Position numbers and translations under genes: made by a program. DNA of 64,000 nt from Thysanoteuthis rhombus (Eukaryota > Mollusca > Cephalopoda > Oegopsida > Thysanoteuthidae): contig OY735202.1 in assembly GCA_963457665.1 (NCBI GenBank), positions 45,471,403-45,535,402 of the forward strand, in the 5' to 3' direction. This document shows, piece after piece, positions 12,086 to 25,024 of this stretch. How positions within the stretch are numbered: the stretch's first letter is position 1; each line of letters opens with the position of its first letter. The notes below the pieces were generated by a model. It searched no databases. It had not been told where the DNA came from and saw nothing but the letters and a program-made list of their open reading frames with translations.

Positions 12086-13920
12086 CGCTTCGGTAGTACA
12101 TGTACTAAAATTGGAACGATATAGATAAGATTCTATATCATTAATAATGATCCTAACGTATGGATATGTTGCCAAATCTAAGTGGATTTTTTCAAATGGT
12201 GAATATTTTCATTTAATCATTGTTACTTTTGAGTGGAATAATCCATTATTACAGACTGAGATATACATATCATATTTACTAGCATAGTATCCGTCAAAAA
12301 TTATGGGATCTTGCAAGCATGGATAATTTATGCAAATATATATTTTTTAGTATAAATGTTTTTGGTAATCCTTTGAAGACGACTTCCTAAATAAGTGTGA
12401 TTCCAAGAGTGTTGGTTCGATTGTTTGTTCTATTCAGAACTACCAACATTTATATATATATATATATGTATAAGCTATCCATGCATAAATGATCTCATTT
12501 TTTTTTAATTACGTGGTGTTTGATTAAAAATTTACACCCATAAGAAAAAATTTTCTTATTTAGATTTTTAACTGGTTTAGGTGATAACAAAATTAGTTTC
12601 ACTCTTCTTTTCTTTCAAATTTCTACCTTCCGCTCTGCCCTTCTCTCCAGCCTGCTCACTATATACCGCCGCCTCTCCATCTCCACGGTCAACCCTAACC
12701 CACCCTACGTAGGCAAGCTAGCGTATCATGTAAGTTACGGGCGATCGCACCCGTGGGTAGGGGACAACACACTGCAGTTGCTAGCAAGAGAGACAATGTA
12801 GAACGCACGAAAAAGGGTGGGAGACTTGAAACCGGTGTAAATATCATTCCTGTTTCCACCGCTATTCTTTGATATGAACAGACAGACGTACCAACACATT
12901 TTGTGACACTCGTATTTATATGTATATTAGATTTGCCGAATAGCAGCTAATAAGGAAGACTTGGGATAGTTACAATACTTTTCCATTTCACTCAGTTACT
13001 CAGAGATTATTTGGATACGACCACACAATTTTTTATAAATCAATTTTACATCTGTCTTCCACACCATTTAAAGATTATTACATATGACTGATCGTTCGCA
13101 ATATTTATTTGAAATGAAGAAGCCAGTTGTTGCAACTGTTCCCTATACCTATCGGGGACGATTGCAACATGTTGAAAATACATTAGATTTCACCGATTAA
13201 CTTATACTTCTTGTCTCAAATAGTATAGCATTCTGAAAACATGTGTTGCTTTATAATGATATTGTAGCATTATCCGTACACAATAATATTAGAGTATTAT
13301 TTACATATCAAATAATGAATAATTGTTTGTTTATGCCTAGAACATAAGCCAAAATTGAGTCAATATGCAGATGTTACAGATGCTATTCAGAAATCTCTCC
13401 ATATTTCAGTGTTGGAAAAGAAGAATGAAACAATTTGCAATACAATAAACTTTTATTAAACTTATATTTATTATAAGTTTAATCTGCAACTGTTTTAAAG
13501 ACTAATTTTTGTCACACTCCAGTTAATGTGAACTGGGGCTTTGTGTTCCCTGAAAAGCAACACAGACCTCTAAAAATCACACAGCTTTTTCAAAACTTTT
13601 CTGCTGGCTCCAAAAACAATTCTTCTAGCTACTGGAAAGAACGATGCCATAGCTGCGACAGACATTGATGTAATCCACGGATAGATGCAAGAGGTAGTTA
13701 TCAAGGATTAAATGAACTGGGTAGAACTTCGTGTGAAGATGGAAGTGTCTTAAATATAACAGAAAATCAGCCTCTTGCATCCATCCTGATGCGTTGGCTG
13801 TCTTAATGCAGCTAGTTGGGTCAGTCCGGATGAAATGAGATCTAAAGTGCACACATGGGGAAATGAACATCTGTGGTATAGTGTTTCCAAGAGCATTGAT
13901 TGCACAGGACACTGTATACA
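12086..13920. other. Intergenic DNA, no gene seen
   Basis: AT-rich. A GC-richer patch at about 12640-12790 (CTCTCCAGCCTGCTCAC, then GGGCGATCGCACCCGTGGGT) looks like a dispersed repeat fragment but has no second copy in the window. Nothing was assigned as a gene. Confidence 0.5.
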
Positions 13921-13994
13921 CATACATACGTATATATACACACACATCACATACACGCACACACACATATATATACATGTGTGTGAATGTGATA

Positions 13995-14072
<78 letters not shown>
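13921..14072. repeat. (CA)n/(TG)n and (TA)n microsatellite cluster
   Basis: ACAC-rich, TGTG-rich and then ~70 bp of pure TA. Open frames on both strands across it are artefacts. Confidence 0.95.
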
Positions 14073-14073
<1 letters not shown>

Positions 14074-14335
14074 GTACACCGATAAATCTGTAACATTTAT
14101 TTCACACAACAAACTTTCAACATAATCTCTTTTCTTATCATTAAACTACATTCAGGGCTGAATATTAATCATGTTGATTGAAAATTATGCAATGAACATT
14201 TCAAATCAAAATTCTGCCAATAATTTTGTCAGACTGTGTCCTTTGATATCATTCAATACTTATATACATGTATCCTAAAACACACATTTACGTACCTATA
14301 TATGTGTGCATGTACATAAATACGTACGTTCATTC

Positions 14336-14600
14336 CATTAGCAGCAGCAGCCTTTTAGCGTCCGTCGTTGGACATCCCAAACCATCCCAAAGATTTCGTC
14401 AGACTTCTCTATCATGGGCGTCGCAGAGCCAGTATTTTCTGAATTTATCTAGCTCATGACGCCATCTTACTTTCTGTCGACTGCAATTTCTCATATGATC
14501 CCTGGGTATCCACTGTGTGAGTTGCGATATCCAGTGGTTGTCTACCATTCTTGCAACATATCCATCCCATTGCCATTTGAGTTTTCCAACTGTTTTTTAT
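14336..14600 (-). pseudogene. LINE C-terminal fragment
   Basis: The minus strand carries the same 3' end as the other copies (GCTGCTGCTAATG tail; complement of AGCGTCCGTCGTTGGACAT and of TCTATCATGGGCGTCGCAGA). It is truncated at ~14600, where a (CA)n(TA)n tract begins. Confidence 0.78.
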
Positions 14601-14619
14601 ACCTCAGATCCCCGTCGTT

Positions 14620-14714
<95 letters not shown>
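14620..14714. repeat. (CA)n(TA)n microsatellite
   Basis: About 35 bp of CA followed by about 60 bp of TA at the truncated LINE end. Confidence 0.95.
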
Positions 14715-14716
<2 letters not shown>

Positions 14717-15139
14717 ACAGGTCAACGTCTGAATATGGCACATAGTCGTATTGATAGAAAACAAATTAGATCGGCGCATACCCACATTTTCTCAAATAAT
14801 AACCGAAGATTGATCTGAAGATTAAGTTACCTGTAATTAATCGAATATTTGCCAATGTGAGATGTAATCATCGCGAATCGCTTTATTAGAATGCTTCCAA
14901 AGAATCGATCCGTCGGAAAATTAATCACAAGAAATGAAGTTTGCTAGAAATGTATATTAATGATTGCCGAGTAAATTACGATCGAAAGTTTTCAGCATTC
15001 CGAATCAATTAATACACACTGACTCTGACTCGAAGTTACCTCAGCTAGATACAATGTTTTCTATATCATTTAAGATATCATCTAGTCTACATTGTGTGCC
15101 TCCCCCATTACGTACCCCCAACTTATGATAATCGATTAA

Positions 15140-15430
15140 AAACAAGATCTTTTTACCACATTCATTTTGCTTATTCTATCGGTAATGCTTACCTCAATTC
15201 CTGACCATTAACAATCCGTTTCTGTCTAATGGATTTCTATTGTAAAATGATTTGCAATACATTCCTGTAGCAAAATAACTAGAAATGCATTTACGTTATA
15301 CTTATGATAGGCCTATTCTTTTAGCAAGGCTTGTTTTAATTCTTAACCACTGACAATTGCTCTATTCCTGATTTTCAATGCATTTGCGTGGGAAAAATCG
15401 TTAAGAACGCATTTAAATTACACATATAAT
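15140..15430 (-). repeat. Two units of a ~143-bp repeat, inverted relative to 27330-27870
   Basis: The reverse complement contains AATTGTCAGTGGTTAAGAAT, an AATGCGTTC block and AATGCATTGAAAATCAGGAA, matching the tandem units just upstream of the signal-peptide exon. Two diverged units are visible. Confidence 0.55.
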
Positions 15431-16540
15431 AACTTTATTATGTATTTAGAGCCTCCACTGATCCCTGGCCACTTTTTTCTCATTTCAGTACTCAACGTAA
15501 AAGCTCAGGGTCGAAAATTACTAACACTAATTTCAGGTCAAAAATTGCAAAGCTCGGTGTTAAATCACCAAATTAATTTCGCTACCAGAATGTTTAGTTT
15601 GTTGGTTCAGAAAAATGACAAAATCTAGTTGTATAGTGGCGGAGTAATGGTGAAACCAGTACAAAGCAATAATGGGTTCAAATGCAGTTAGCATCTAAAT
15701 AAGGTTATTTTTTTTCTTTTCATTTCATCCCTCCATCAGAATTTGTTTAGTCACTATGTATTATCATTTGTGTGACTGAAGTTTTGATCAATGGACCTTC
15801 CCCTTGATATCAAAGCTCACACAAATAGCAACTTTATAAGCAGAATGCCGGAATAACCAGTTAAATGTCAAAATGAAAAATATACAACTTATTACTTCAA
15901 TAATACCAGAATATGTTGGATTTTTTTTAAATTTTTAATCTAACAAAATATTTTATGCCATGTAAGATATTTTGTTGAATTAACGGGATAATCTTACAAA
16001 CTTCAGGATGTGCTCAAGTTTTATCATGTATAATAAAAGTATATGAAATTGTTTTTTTTTTGTGTCTCTCTCTTCGTTGTCGATAAACTAGTTCAGTTGG
16101 GTTTTGTCGGTACGTCCATGGAAGAACAATCCAATCCTTGACCTACACCCATGACCACACAAAGCACATAGGTAACTGCTATCAATGTCTGTTTCTGCTA
16201 TACATGTTCTGTATTGTATTTTCCTTGTACGTTTGACTTCCCGTTTCAACGCACAAATGTCTTGACTTCACTGGGGCCTCGATGGCGCCAGACGTTTCTG
16301 TCTTGGGTAGTCAATTCCCAGTCCAACTCCACATTTCTAAAGCGGTAAATAAGACTGGCTGCTGCAAGGTGGAACTCCCCCTCCCCCCAACTTCTATTCC
16401 GACTGTCGATGATTACTGCAACTTTTGAATTGTATACATTATAAATAAATGAAATATAAAAAAATATTTCTTTCATAAATGTATTTATTATTATAAGAAT
16501 GAAATAAGCCCGTACGTACGATACATTGTCGTTAATATCT

Positions 16541-16735
16541 GAGACTTGTCAATTCAGCTCAGTCAGTAAGAAAGCCTCCTGGTAATCATTTAGTCATGAG
16601 TTCAAATCACGGTAGGGGAATGTGGATTTTACATATCGCTTTACACCTCTGGTGAGGATTGTTCTTGACTTGTTGTTCTTGTTGCTCTTGTTCTCGTTAC
16701 GAAAATAAAATCAATCAGTAAATCATCATCGGCTA
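16541..16735 (+). mobile_element. tRNA-derived SINE, family B copy 1
   Basis: GAGACTTGTCAATTCAGCTC, then CAGTCAGTAAGAAAGCC (A-box-like) and GAGTTCAAATCAC (B-box-like), followed by GTGGATTTTACATAT. The same order occurs at 32474 and 56270. Confidence 0.6.
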
Positions 16736-17933
16736 CGGTATTGAACCGACGCAAAGCCACCACAGAATGAACTGCAAGCAGATACTACACACTGATACTG
16801 AGCAAAGGGCCAGGGGGCGACAATTTGATCCCAAGCAGAGCATACAGATACATATTCTGATCCTTGGCAGATTTGTTGATCCATGCGTAAATAATACTGT
16901 CATTTTTACGGGTACTCTGCTAGCAATAATAATAATAATTCATAAATATCCAGAGACTGGAAGACTGTACATCTTACCCAACAATAATCTACAATTTGGG
17001 ATTTACAGAAACATCCAGTTCTTGTGAATTATTTACACAAAAGCCAGACTTGTTCACTTTTGCCAAATTTGAAGTTCGATTTTCAATTCAAGCTGTGAAA
17101 ATCACGGAGTTATATAGATTCATAATTGGGATTTGCCGTTATTAGAATGGGAATTTAAAAAAAAATAGCTTCTAAAACGTTATATATCACAAAAAGGTGG
17201 ATATTTGTCTAAGTAAACTGTTTATTGTCAAGCTTGTGAGAAATCTTTCTTTTTATTGAAAGATGTTTCTTGAAGTAAATGCTACGTGATATTTATGATT
17301 ATTTTATAAAAATGAAATAGAATAAGAAAGGGCGAGATTGTTTCGGAAAACGGAAAAATAAGACCAAAAATGAATAAAGAAGGATTAACTGAATTTGGCA
17401 AACTTCGAGAATGGTTTGGGGAAATCTCGATTCTTTTCTGACAATTCCAGTAATCAGTTTACGGTCAGACTCTTAAGAATCATCGTGTCTGCAAAGATCT
17501 TTGTAACATTGGTTTGTTTGTTTGTTTTTTGTGTTTTTTTTTTGGTTTTTTTTTTACCCATAAGCTTCTAGGGTTAAGTATACAGCACGTACGTCTATGT
17601 CTACACGTACTTGTTAGCATTTGTCTCACAAGATGAAGCTAAAGATAGATGAAACAGTCTCTCTCTCCCCCCTCTCTCTCTCTCAAACACACGCAGAGTC
17701 ATACACAAGTGTATGTATGTGTGTGATTTTGTGTGTTCGCGCGCATGTGTCTGAGTGTGTAAATATCAAACAATCGATTTCTATGATAACATATTGCATA
17801 GCACTGTGAAAGGTAATATATCTGTTGATGATAATCAAAAAGACTGAACTGACAAAATATATACGAAGAGTCAGTACTAGAGGTAGTAATAGTAGTATTG
17901 GTAACTTTTGTAGTGTCAACGGTCCGCCCCCTT

Positions 17934-17935
<2 letters not shown>
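16736..17935. other. Intergenic DNA, no gene seen
   Basis: Short frames and T-rich or TCTC-rich tracts only. Confidence 0.5.

Positions 17936-17966
<31 letters not shown>
17936..17966. repeat. (CA)n microsatellite
   Basis: About 30 bp of pure CA. Confidence 0.95.
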
Positions 17967-17968
<2 letters not shown>

Positions 17969-18413
17969 CTATGCATATGACGAATCATCTATAATAGTTG
18001 TTTTTGAGAGTCTGGGAGGAAGTCTTTTCATTATTGGTTTTGACTAGATCCTTCATCTTTCTTGTTGCTTTTTATGACAACGAAGAATGGGTTGTCTGGA
18101 AGCGTTCTCATAGAATATAAGGAAAAAGATAAAGAGGGTAGTCAAAACAAATAATGAAAATAGTTTCTCTCATATTAGTAAAGTCGGTGGAAATAGATGG
18201 CGACAGAGGGATTAGAGATACAAACTTTGTACCCTATTTGGTAAAGGCGTCGCCCGTGAAAGACCAACTTCTGAGGTATGGGGTGCTGGCTTGAAACGCA
18301 TCCGAAACTCTGACAGTGGATGAATGTATCCGACACAATTATTAGCTGTATTTCGATCGGAAATTTTAAATAAACTATGTTCAAATTCTGCAGCAAGCCG
18401 TTTAAAAAACTGT

Positions 18414-18444
18414 CAGTCAGTCAGTCAGTTAGTTAGTTAGTCAG

Positions 18445-18484
<40 letters not shown>

Positions 18485-18486
18485 AT
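18414..18486. repeat. (TCAG/TTAG)n and (CT)n simple repeats
   Basis: A GTCAGTCAGTCAGTTAGTTA run passes into about 40 bp of CT. Confidence 0.92.
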
Positions 18487-19384
18487 ACCTCCCAACTTTT
18501 CAGGAAACGCTCGTAAATTGCTTTTTCACTTTACGCCATTTCGACTCGCGAAAGGTTTTTTTTATAGGAACACTCTGCTTTAGGATAGCGGAAAAAATCT
18601 GTATAAGGCCAAGGACTTATTGGTTTACCTCCATACTCCATTATTATGGAGCTTAACTTAACGTCAGAGGAATGGATCAGCTAAAAACGCTAACTAAAGA
18701 AACTAATTAATATTAGGAATCTGAAAAGTGCAATAATGAATCATGAATATATACGAAGACTTGGAGTTATTACGCTCGATGAATTAATCAATTGTCTATT
18801 CTGATTAATCGCAGCAACAAATTAAGTACAAATATTTACTCTGTGAAATGCTGCGATTTAATTCATTAGTATCTTTATTTTCACATATATGTAAAACGGA
18901 TGTTTACTTAGGTATATCTATATATAATCATGAATATATATTTTTTTATCTAATCATGGATAAACTCATAGATATATTCTTACATAAATATATATTTACA
19001 CGTTGAATTTCGTTTGTTTGTTTTTTTTTTAACAAAAGCAATACAACACAGCTGGCAATAATTTCACGCTAAGAATGAAGCAGTATTTATTTACTCACGG
19101 TGAACTTTGGGGGCAAATAATTTCGTAGACAGATTGGCGTAATACAATCTTTCTCTCCCCAATTTCACACATTAAGCCTTGGGGCTAAGGCTCGTGAATA
19201 TCGAGAACAAATTTCTTCTCCATGGGTTAATCAAGCATTACTAGATTCACTGAACCATGTTGTATCGGATCGATGCCCTTTTACTATCGATTTATCTCAC
19301 GGGTCAACGAAATCAGACGGAGTGACCGCCTGAAAACTTTTAGTATTGGTCGTAAAAGTTCATGTTTTATAATTCTTATTATTA

Positions 19385-19880
19385 TTGATTTTGACTTTTT
19401 ACCTCCGTCCTAACTTCCAGTTGGTTTTTTATCACAGCTTTGAATCAGACTGTAATTCTATGGAAACGCTGAAACAGCACAATCCGGCAATAAAGAGCTT
19501 GCCCAAAATGAGGATCGAACTCATTCCTTCTAGCCAGAGGGAGTCCAGTATACGTCTGGCTTCTTTTTTTTTTTTCAAGCATTCTGCCACGGGGACTCTA
19601 AATGAATGCTGATTTTACACCTTGAACTTAACTCTTTACTTCCAATCTTCCACGGTTGTTGCTGTTTGTAATTGAGACCTAGAAGTCTTTTTATACAACG
19701 ATATTTTTAATCTTTTTAAAATTTATTCTTGGGTGGAGTGATGCTACATTATTATCGGTTTTGACTAGATTTTTACCTTCATCCTAATTTCAGTTGCTTT
19801 TTATCACAACCTTGAATCGGACCGTAATTCTACGGCAACAATTAAACGAAGCAATCGGAAAATAAGGATCAAGTCCACAC
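19385..19880 (+). repeat. Pair of dispersed-repeat fragments
   Basis: Segments at ~19387-19520 and ~19757-19875 share TTTTGACT, TTTTTACCTYCRTCCTAA and TYCAGTTG, then TTTTTATCACA, TTGAATC and GTAATTCTA. A weaker third match starts near 18038. No coding capacity is seen. Confidence 0.5.
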
Positions 19881-20097
19881 GAGAACTCTTACCTTTATAT
19901 ATTTAGAAAAGATCTTTTGCTTTTTATTTTTTAATATAGCAAGGTATTCTGATGAGCCTTATCGTGTCTAAAATATGTTTGTTTTATTTCGTCTTATGAT
20001 TGATATCATTCGAAGTTTGTTTTCTTTTTACATGATGTGAAATTTAAATTAACACTTGTTATTTCCATTCTATAATTTTTCTTTTCTTTCCTTTCAG

Positions 20098-20134
20098 TTT
20101 GCATGCAGAGACACGGTGTTGAATAAAAACGAAG
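20098..20134 (+). other. Possible non-coding 5' UTR exon of the secreted-protein gene
   Basis: A 37-bp segment lies between a strong pyrimidine-rich acceptor ending in TTTCAG and a consensus donor GTAAGT. The first coding exon at 28004 also starts at an acceptor, so at least one upstream exon must exist, and this is the best-placed candidate seen. It has no in-frame ATG. The true first exon and promoter would lie further upstream. It could be a chance site pair or belong to another transcript. Confidence 0.4.
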
Positions 20135-20164
20135 GTAAGTCAATAATTTTTATAACCAGATATG

Positions 20165-20727
20165 AGGTCTGTCCGGAGAGTACTCAAATATTGAATATCT
20201 CGAGAACTTTGATGTAATTTGGCAACCAATCGGAGAACACCTTACTGCGCCTCCATGAACAGACACTCACCCATAGAGTTACTCAGTCGACTGTGAAACA
20301 CCATAAAGTGAACTTGTGTAGCGTTTTACTGTTGCATTCACAATGACCGAGTGACTAGATGCAACTGTCCAATAATCAAGTCTCGTGCAGGTTTTTTTGA
20401 CAAAACGTCGTATCACCCAGATCCGTCCAGATTTGGCACCCATGAGACTTACAGAATTTTCCCTTAGCTAAAATCGTCGCTAAAATGGAGGAGATTTTTG
20501 ACTGTGGATGAGATTGTGGAGAATGTGACATTGCAACTTATAGCAATGCCGAAAGAGGACTTGACAGACTCTTTTGAAAATAGGAAGGGTTGCTGGGATT
20601 AGTGTGTCAGGTTCCTAGGAGAGTACTTAGAAGAGGATTAAGACGCCATTGATCTTGGTTGGCTATTTTTTTTAATTTTTTTTTGTTAATATTAAATGGC
20701 TGGATAGTTTCCAGACAGACCTCGTAT
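20165..20727 (+). mobile_element. Non-autonomous mariner-like element, copy 2
   Basis: It begins GAGGTCTGTCCGGAGAGTAC and ends TTTCCAGACAGACCTC, an inverted end. The interior keeps scraps of a mariner transposase C-terminus (TVDEIVENVTLQLIAMPKED, then a GEYLEED-like stretch) with stops. It lies in the probable 5' intron of the secreted-protein gene. Length is ~560 bp, about half an autonomous mariner. Confidence 0.72.
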
Positions 20728-21669
20728 AGCAAAATCGATAGCTTAACTACGATACCGCAAGAACGATGAATTTTTAATCTTATATATCACCGCCACTTTT
20801 ATATCTACAGTAGTTACGGTATGAGATGGTCGCGCGGCGGGGTGTTAGTTGCAGGAGAATCCGTGATTATATAGCAAGACTTTCAGACAAAGGCGAAGAA
20901 GAAAGAAATAACAAGAAACTGAGTTTCAAACTCATCAAACAATGAATTCTATTCTGGATGTTACATAGCAACAGATCTGCTACCGAAGTATTATCAATAA
21001 ACCTATCGGAGACTGCAGTTCAGTTTACGTGTCAACCAAGGAGACAAGTTGGACAGTAGGTTGAGTTGCGTCTACTGAATTGAAATTGCGAACTTAACTT
21101 GAAGAAAGCACGCAACTTCCGTCGAAAGAAAGGTTTGCGTTCCCTTGTAAAACAGGATCTTTATACGCCTAGATAACTTTATGCTAAATTTCTTCTTTTT
21201 TTTTTTTTTTTTGCTTTGAGCTGTGAAAATATGTTCGGCCTTTTTTATACGCTGCGAAAACATCCGTCGGTGTGATTTTTTTACGACATTCCCATTACGC
21301 TTTGAAAAGGTCACAGTCAGATTACACACAGTCTTCGTTGTATCCTATTCTTCAAAACGCTATTTCCCAACCTAACAGATTGCGTAACCTTTTTAACACT
21401 GATACTAGATTTGGTTGGTACGTCGTTGATAGGTTTTAACCATAATAAAACATACAAAATATACTATACATACATTACTTACTCACACACACACTCACTC
21501 ACTCTTTTCGCCGTCAACCATAATTTTATCAAGATTTCTGGCGATAGAACAAAGTGCAAAGAAAAACAGATTAATGCCTTTCCCATGTCCCAGCCGGATA
21601 TCATGACTTGATTCCGTTTTCAGTGCCACCCAGCGTCTCCACACACATCATGCATATCACGTAGATGCA

Positions 21670-21925
21670 AACATCATCATCATCATCATCATCATCAGTC
21701 CTTTAACGTCCCTCGTTGGACATAGACCTTCCCCAGGATTCGCCACACTTCTCTATCGTGGGTGTCGGGGAGCCAGTACTTTCTGAATTTGTCTCTCCAT
21801 CTAATACTTTGCCAGCCTCGCTTGCACATGTGATCTCAGGGTATCCATTTCGTGAGTCGTGATGTCCATCGGTTGTCTGCGATTCTTGCAACATGGCCAG
21901 CATATTGCCATTTGAATTTTTTTCA
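21670..21925 (-). pseudogene. LINE C-terminal fragment with (ATC)n tail
   Basis: It starts with (CATCAT)n on the plus strand, i.e. a (GAT)n tail on the minus strand, followed by the complement of TTTAACGTCCCTCGTTGGAC and the family C-terminus. It is truncated at about 21925. Confidence 0.82.
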
Positions 21926-22064
21926 AAATTGGTGAATAATACCGGATGAGACCAAAGCACTTACACTTATTTGCATATAGTTATAATACGGCGTAATTCC
22001 AAACCACGAGTGGTGCCGCTAGGGCAGTCTGGTTGGTACTATGGCATTTGCATCCTGGAAACTA

Positions 22065-22120
22065 CGTACCGGTCATCTGCGTTCGGTCATTTGCGTCTCG
22101 GTCATTTGCGTACCACTGTA
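22065..22120. repeat. Short tandem of GGTCATTTGCGT-like units
   Basis: Four imperfect units (GGTCATCTGCGT, GGTCATTTGCGT, GGTCATTTGCGT and a preceding partial) at about 15-bp spacing, within a unique-looking block between two LINE tails. Confidence 0.6.
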
Positions 22121-22411
22121 TGTATTTAGAAATGGATCTCGTGTTATAACTGTGGGCAAATGAGGGCTGCTTTGTTTGCAACTTATGAACATGTTGACAT
22201 CGTTGCAGCAGTATTTTCAATAAATTCTTGTTTTTGATGTGTGCTCCTGTGTTGTAATGTTTTAAACAATCATTACTATCAATTTTATTATATTACTATT
22301 CACTTTCATCTTGATTTTTCAGGTATTTTCTTTTTTATAATTGCAACTTTATTATATGGCCGTTACCGTAAAGTTGTGATAAAAAGGCTACTGAAAAAAT
22401 GAGGTAAAGGT

Positions 22412-23025
22412 ATATCATCATCATCATCATCATCATCAGTCTTTTAACGTCCGTCGTTGGACATAGACCTTCCCCAGGATTTGCCACACTCCTCTATCAT
22501 GGGCGTCGCAGAGCCAGTACTTCCTGAACTTGTCTAGTTCGTCTCGCCATCTAATATTCTTCTTGCCTCGGTTGCGCATGTGACCTCGGGGGATCCATGT
22601 TGTGAGTAATGTCGTAATGTCCATCGGTTGTCTGCCATTCTTGCAACATGGCCAGCCCACTGCCATTTGAGATCTTTAATGGATTCTATGATGTCCCTGA
22701 CTCTTGTCTTTTCTCGGATGTACTGTGCTGTCCTGTGGTCTCTCCATGTGAGGCCTAGTATTATTTTTTCATGTGCACGTTGCATGGTTATTAATTTACG
22801 GGTGTGTTTCTTGGTCAGGTTCCATGTCTCGGCTCCATAAGTGACTATTGGGAGGATGCATTGGTTATATACCCTTCTCTTTAGGATTATTGCGATCTTC
22901 TAATTTTTGAAGGTTGAGCTTACTCTGCCAAAGGCTTGCCATCCGAGTGTGATTCTTCGCTTGGTTTCTTTTGGCTTCTTCTTTTGAGGGTCTCATGGAG
23001 ATTCGTTGTCCTAGGTAGATAGTAG
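22412..23025 (-). pseudogene. LINE C-terminal fragment, ~610 bp, with (GAT)n tail
   Basis: The minus-strand frames keep KIILGLTWRDHRTAQYIREK, RVRDIIESIKDLKWQWAGHV and, in a shifted frame, the C-terminus ending YVQRRTLKD, then (GAT)n. It is one of the best conserved copies in the window, yet frameshifted and truncated at its 5' side. Confidence 0.85.
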
Positions 23026-23779
23026 TTCTGAAAATAAATTGTAGCTAACTTTGCAAAAATACATCTTGCAGCCAATAAGACATGGTATTTATCAACAAGT
23101 AAAGAAAATAAATAGCTGTAAAATAACTGGAAGAAGCGTGTGAATAGGACTGAATAAGGAAACTACGATTTGCCGGTTACTCAATCGAAACCAGCGTTGT
23201 CAGGTAGTTGGAGACGTTTCTGGCCAAAAACTAACCAAAAATAGGCAAATGCAAAAATTGCTTCTGCATGAAATCATTTTATTATTCATTCTATTCGATT
23301 AAGTATTGAAAATCATTATTATTTATCTAATGTTTGCAAAAGAAGTGGTGAGATTGTCACACACGCACGCACGCGCGCGCACACCACATCGTAGCTATAT
23401 GTACAGAATGCAATATTTGCAGAGATTCTAAATGAACTTCAGTGAAATTTAGTGGAAAGCTGTGCAATGAATTAAGGATGGAGTGTTTACATTTTCGGGC
23501 GGATCCAGAAATCATTTTTAATTTCTTGATATGTCACGATCAAAGATCAATATAACCTAATTATTAACTCGCAATCTTATTGTATGATTTCATTTTTATT
23601 GATTTTTTATCGCCTGTGTTTGATTTATTAACATCCCCTCGTTCTTTTTTTTTTTGTACTGTAATTTTTGACACCTTATTTTTATGCACACGATATCAGC
23701 TTTAGTATAACGCCAACTTTGAAGATGCAGAGTTGGCCCAACGGTTAAAAGTGCGGAAACAGACTCTCTCCATCGGTCA

Positions 23780-23880
23780 GCAATTAGATGCCATTAAGTG
23801 AGCTTGTATACTGTGTGACAATGACTGAGCCTGTTCACCGTGACCAAACCTACCCATGAAGTTTTGCTAAGGTCCCAAAC
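23780..23880 (+). mobile_element. Mariner-derivative fragment
   Basis: GCCATTAAGTGAGCTTGTAT followed by ACTGTGTGAC matches an internal part of the element at 24077-24629, and AATGACTGAG resembles copy 2. There are no ends, so it is a fragment. Confidence 0.5.
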
Positions 23881-24076
23881 GCCTAAGTTTTAAATATCAT
23901 CAATTATAGTGTAGTGGTTAAAGTCCGTACTGCCTTCGGTTCGTGCACGCTTTTCAAATTTCCTGAGATTTTTGGTGATACTTCATAAAATGCAACAGAG
24001 CAAATAAAAACTAAGGCAGCTGGTGAAAACTTTCATACCTTTACAGTTAGAGAAATTGTGAATCTGCTCGGTGGTG

Positions 24077-24629
24077 TACGAGGTCAGTCTGGAAAATATC
24101 TAGCCATTTTGAATATCTCGAGAACCAGTTGCACAGCCTTGATGTAACTTGGCAACCAATCAGATGGGGATATTACTCTGCATGTGTTGACAGACACTCT
24201 CCCGTGGGGTTTCTCAGCCAGCAGCGAGACGCCATTAAGTGAGCTTGTATACTGTGTGACTGTTGATTTCACTATAAACATGCCTTCCTATTCTTCACGT
24301 TTCGTACAGAGTTTTTGTGGAAAACATTGCATTACCCAGGTCTTTCTGACCTCCATACAGTATAGATTTTGCACAATACGATTTCTGTTTTTTGCTCGAG
24401 AAGAATTCAGACTGTGGACGAGATTAGGAACCCGACCAGGCAGCTGATGGTGAGCCAAAAGAGATCTTTGTATACTGTTTGTTTGTTTTTTAAGCGGGGG
24501 GGGGGGACATTGAGATGTGTATGGGTTCCCAGGGGATTATTTTGATGTAGACCAATGCGCCATTAGCTTAGGTAGGCTAGTTTTTCCGTTAATATTAAAT
24601 GGCTGAATACGTTCCTGACAGACCTCGTC
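24077..24629 (+). mobile_element. Non-autonomous mariner-like element, copy 3
   Basis: It begins TACGAGGTCAGTCTGGAAAA and ends CTGACAGACCTCGT, with the ATTTTGAATATCTCGAGAAC and GATGTAACTTGGCAACCAAT blocks shared with copy 2, and TTAATATTAAATGGCTG near the 3' end. No intact transposase. Confidence 0.72.
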
Positions 24630-24952
24630 AGAAGTAGGAATGCGTAACAGTGTATTAGGGACGTAAGTATGGTTTTACTGTTCTTGATATTTACAAAGCC
24701 AATGTCTAGAAAAAACAGTATTCAAAATCCTGGTATTTAACTTGGCATCCGCCTGTGTAAAACACGTAATTATTTAAGACACAAGACAGACAACAAGAAC
24801 CATCGTTCTTATATTCTCTAGTTCAGAGCTGTGGTTCTGCCTTTCATAAAAAAAAATCATCTCAAGAACAGCCGTAAAAACGGAATGGTTTCGTTTCCCG
24901 GTGACTGCCAAAGAATTAAGATCTCTGTTGACGTGATTGATTCGTGGTGCAG

Positions 24953-25024
24953 GTGGACTATGGAGGAAAGGGGAACTATTGCTGTCGTTTTGGTGCTGCT
25001 TGCAGACAGCAGACCCCAGATAAG
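24953..25024 (+). other. Possible 24-codon Cys-rich exon
   Basis: A 72-bp open segment sits between an AG (GGTGCAG) and a donor-like GTAATG. It encodes VDYGGKGNYCCRFGAACRQQ plus TPDK, with a vicinal Cys pair. It lies in the 5' intron of the secreted-protein gene but has no in-frame ATG and cannot be linked to that frame. The acceptor pyrimidine tract is weak. It may be chance or part of an unrelated transcript or transposon. Confidence 0.2.
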
